The notes below the pieces were generated by a model, which worked only from the letters and a program-made list of their open reading frames with translations, searched no databases and was not told the origin of the DNA. A DNA stretch of 36,266 bases from the NCBI RefSeq assembly GCF_002863565.1, contig NZ_PGUW01000014.1, forward strand, positions 1 through 36,266, given 5' to 3'. This DNA is from Bacillus sp. V5-8f (GTDB lineage: Bacteria > Bacillota > Bacilli > Bacillales > DSM-1321). Made by a program: the position numbers and the translations under genes. Positions within the stretch are counted from its first letter, which is position 1; each line of letters starts with the position of its first letter. Below are positions 36,264 to 36,266 of this stretch, piece by piece.

Positions 36264-36266
36264 CTA

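Overview
The window is the replication-origin region of a low-to-mid GC Firmicute, almost certainly an endospore-forming Bacillaceae close to Bacillus sensu lato. The grounds are the gene order (dnaA-dnaN-yaaA-recF-remB-gyrB-gyrA on one side of oriC; rpmH-rnpA-spoIIIJ-jag-mnmE-mnmG-rsmG-noc-soj-spo0J on the other), the Noc, YyaC, GdpP and YybS proteins, and DnaA, Spo0A and PurR sites of the B. subtilis type. The given strand runs opposite to the usual B. subtilis map, so dnaA and its followers are on the minus strand.

Left arm, 1-10701, all minus strand: tandem rRNA-type promoters and a boxA that face off the left edge (a 16S gene should lie just outside); a degenerate HD-GYP protein; gyrA and gyrB; remB; recF; yaaA; dnaN; dnaA. 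The dnaA-dnaN gap holds DnaA boxes followed by DnaA-trios (the unwinding site), and a dnaA terminator hairpin made of two inverted DnaA boxes.

Origin gap, 10702-11466: a cluster of DnaA boxes with two exact Spo0A boxes, then a strong rpmH promoter.

Right arm, plus strand: rpmH, rnpA, spoIIIJ and jag; a second DnaA-box cluster before mnmE; mnmE, mnmG and rsmG; noc, soj and spo0J, with a parS site inside spo0J; a DUF554 membrane protein; convergent yyaC (minus strand); an MscS channel, a DUF951 protein and ychF; the rpsF-ssb-rpsR operon with a likely S6:S18 leader; a 740-bp gap with a small minus-strand transcription unit of unknown role; yybS-gdpP-rplI; the replicative helicase; and purA behind two PurBoxes.

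Right end, 34000-36266: a three-gene locus consisting of a small Gly/Tyr-rich protein, a glutathionylspermidine-synthase-like ATP-grasp protein and a DUF350 membrane protein. The first two are broken by apparent single-base frameshifts. tRNA-Lys and tRNA-Glu close the window.

Most of the window is conserved housekeeping sequence for replication initiation, chromosome segregation, tRNA modification, c-di-AMP turnover and purine synthesis. The less ordinary parts are the broken ATP-grasp locus, the unexplained unit near 27 kb, two structured or open leaders (gyrB-gyrA and rnpA-spoIIIJ), the HD-GYP protein lacking its HD histidine, and the origin-proximal regulatory sites.
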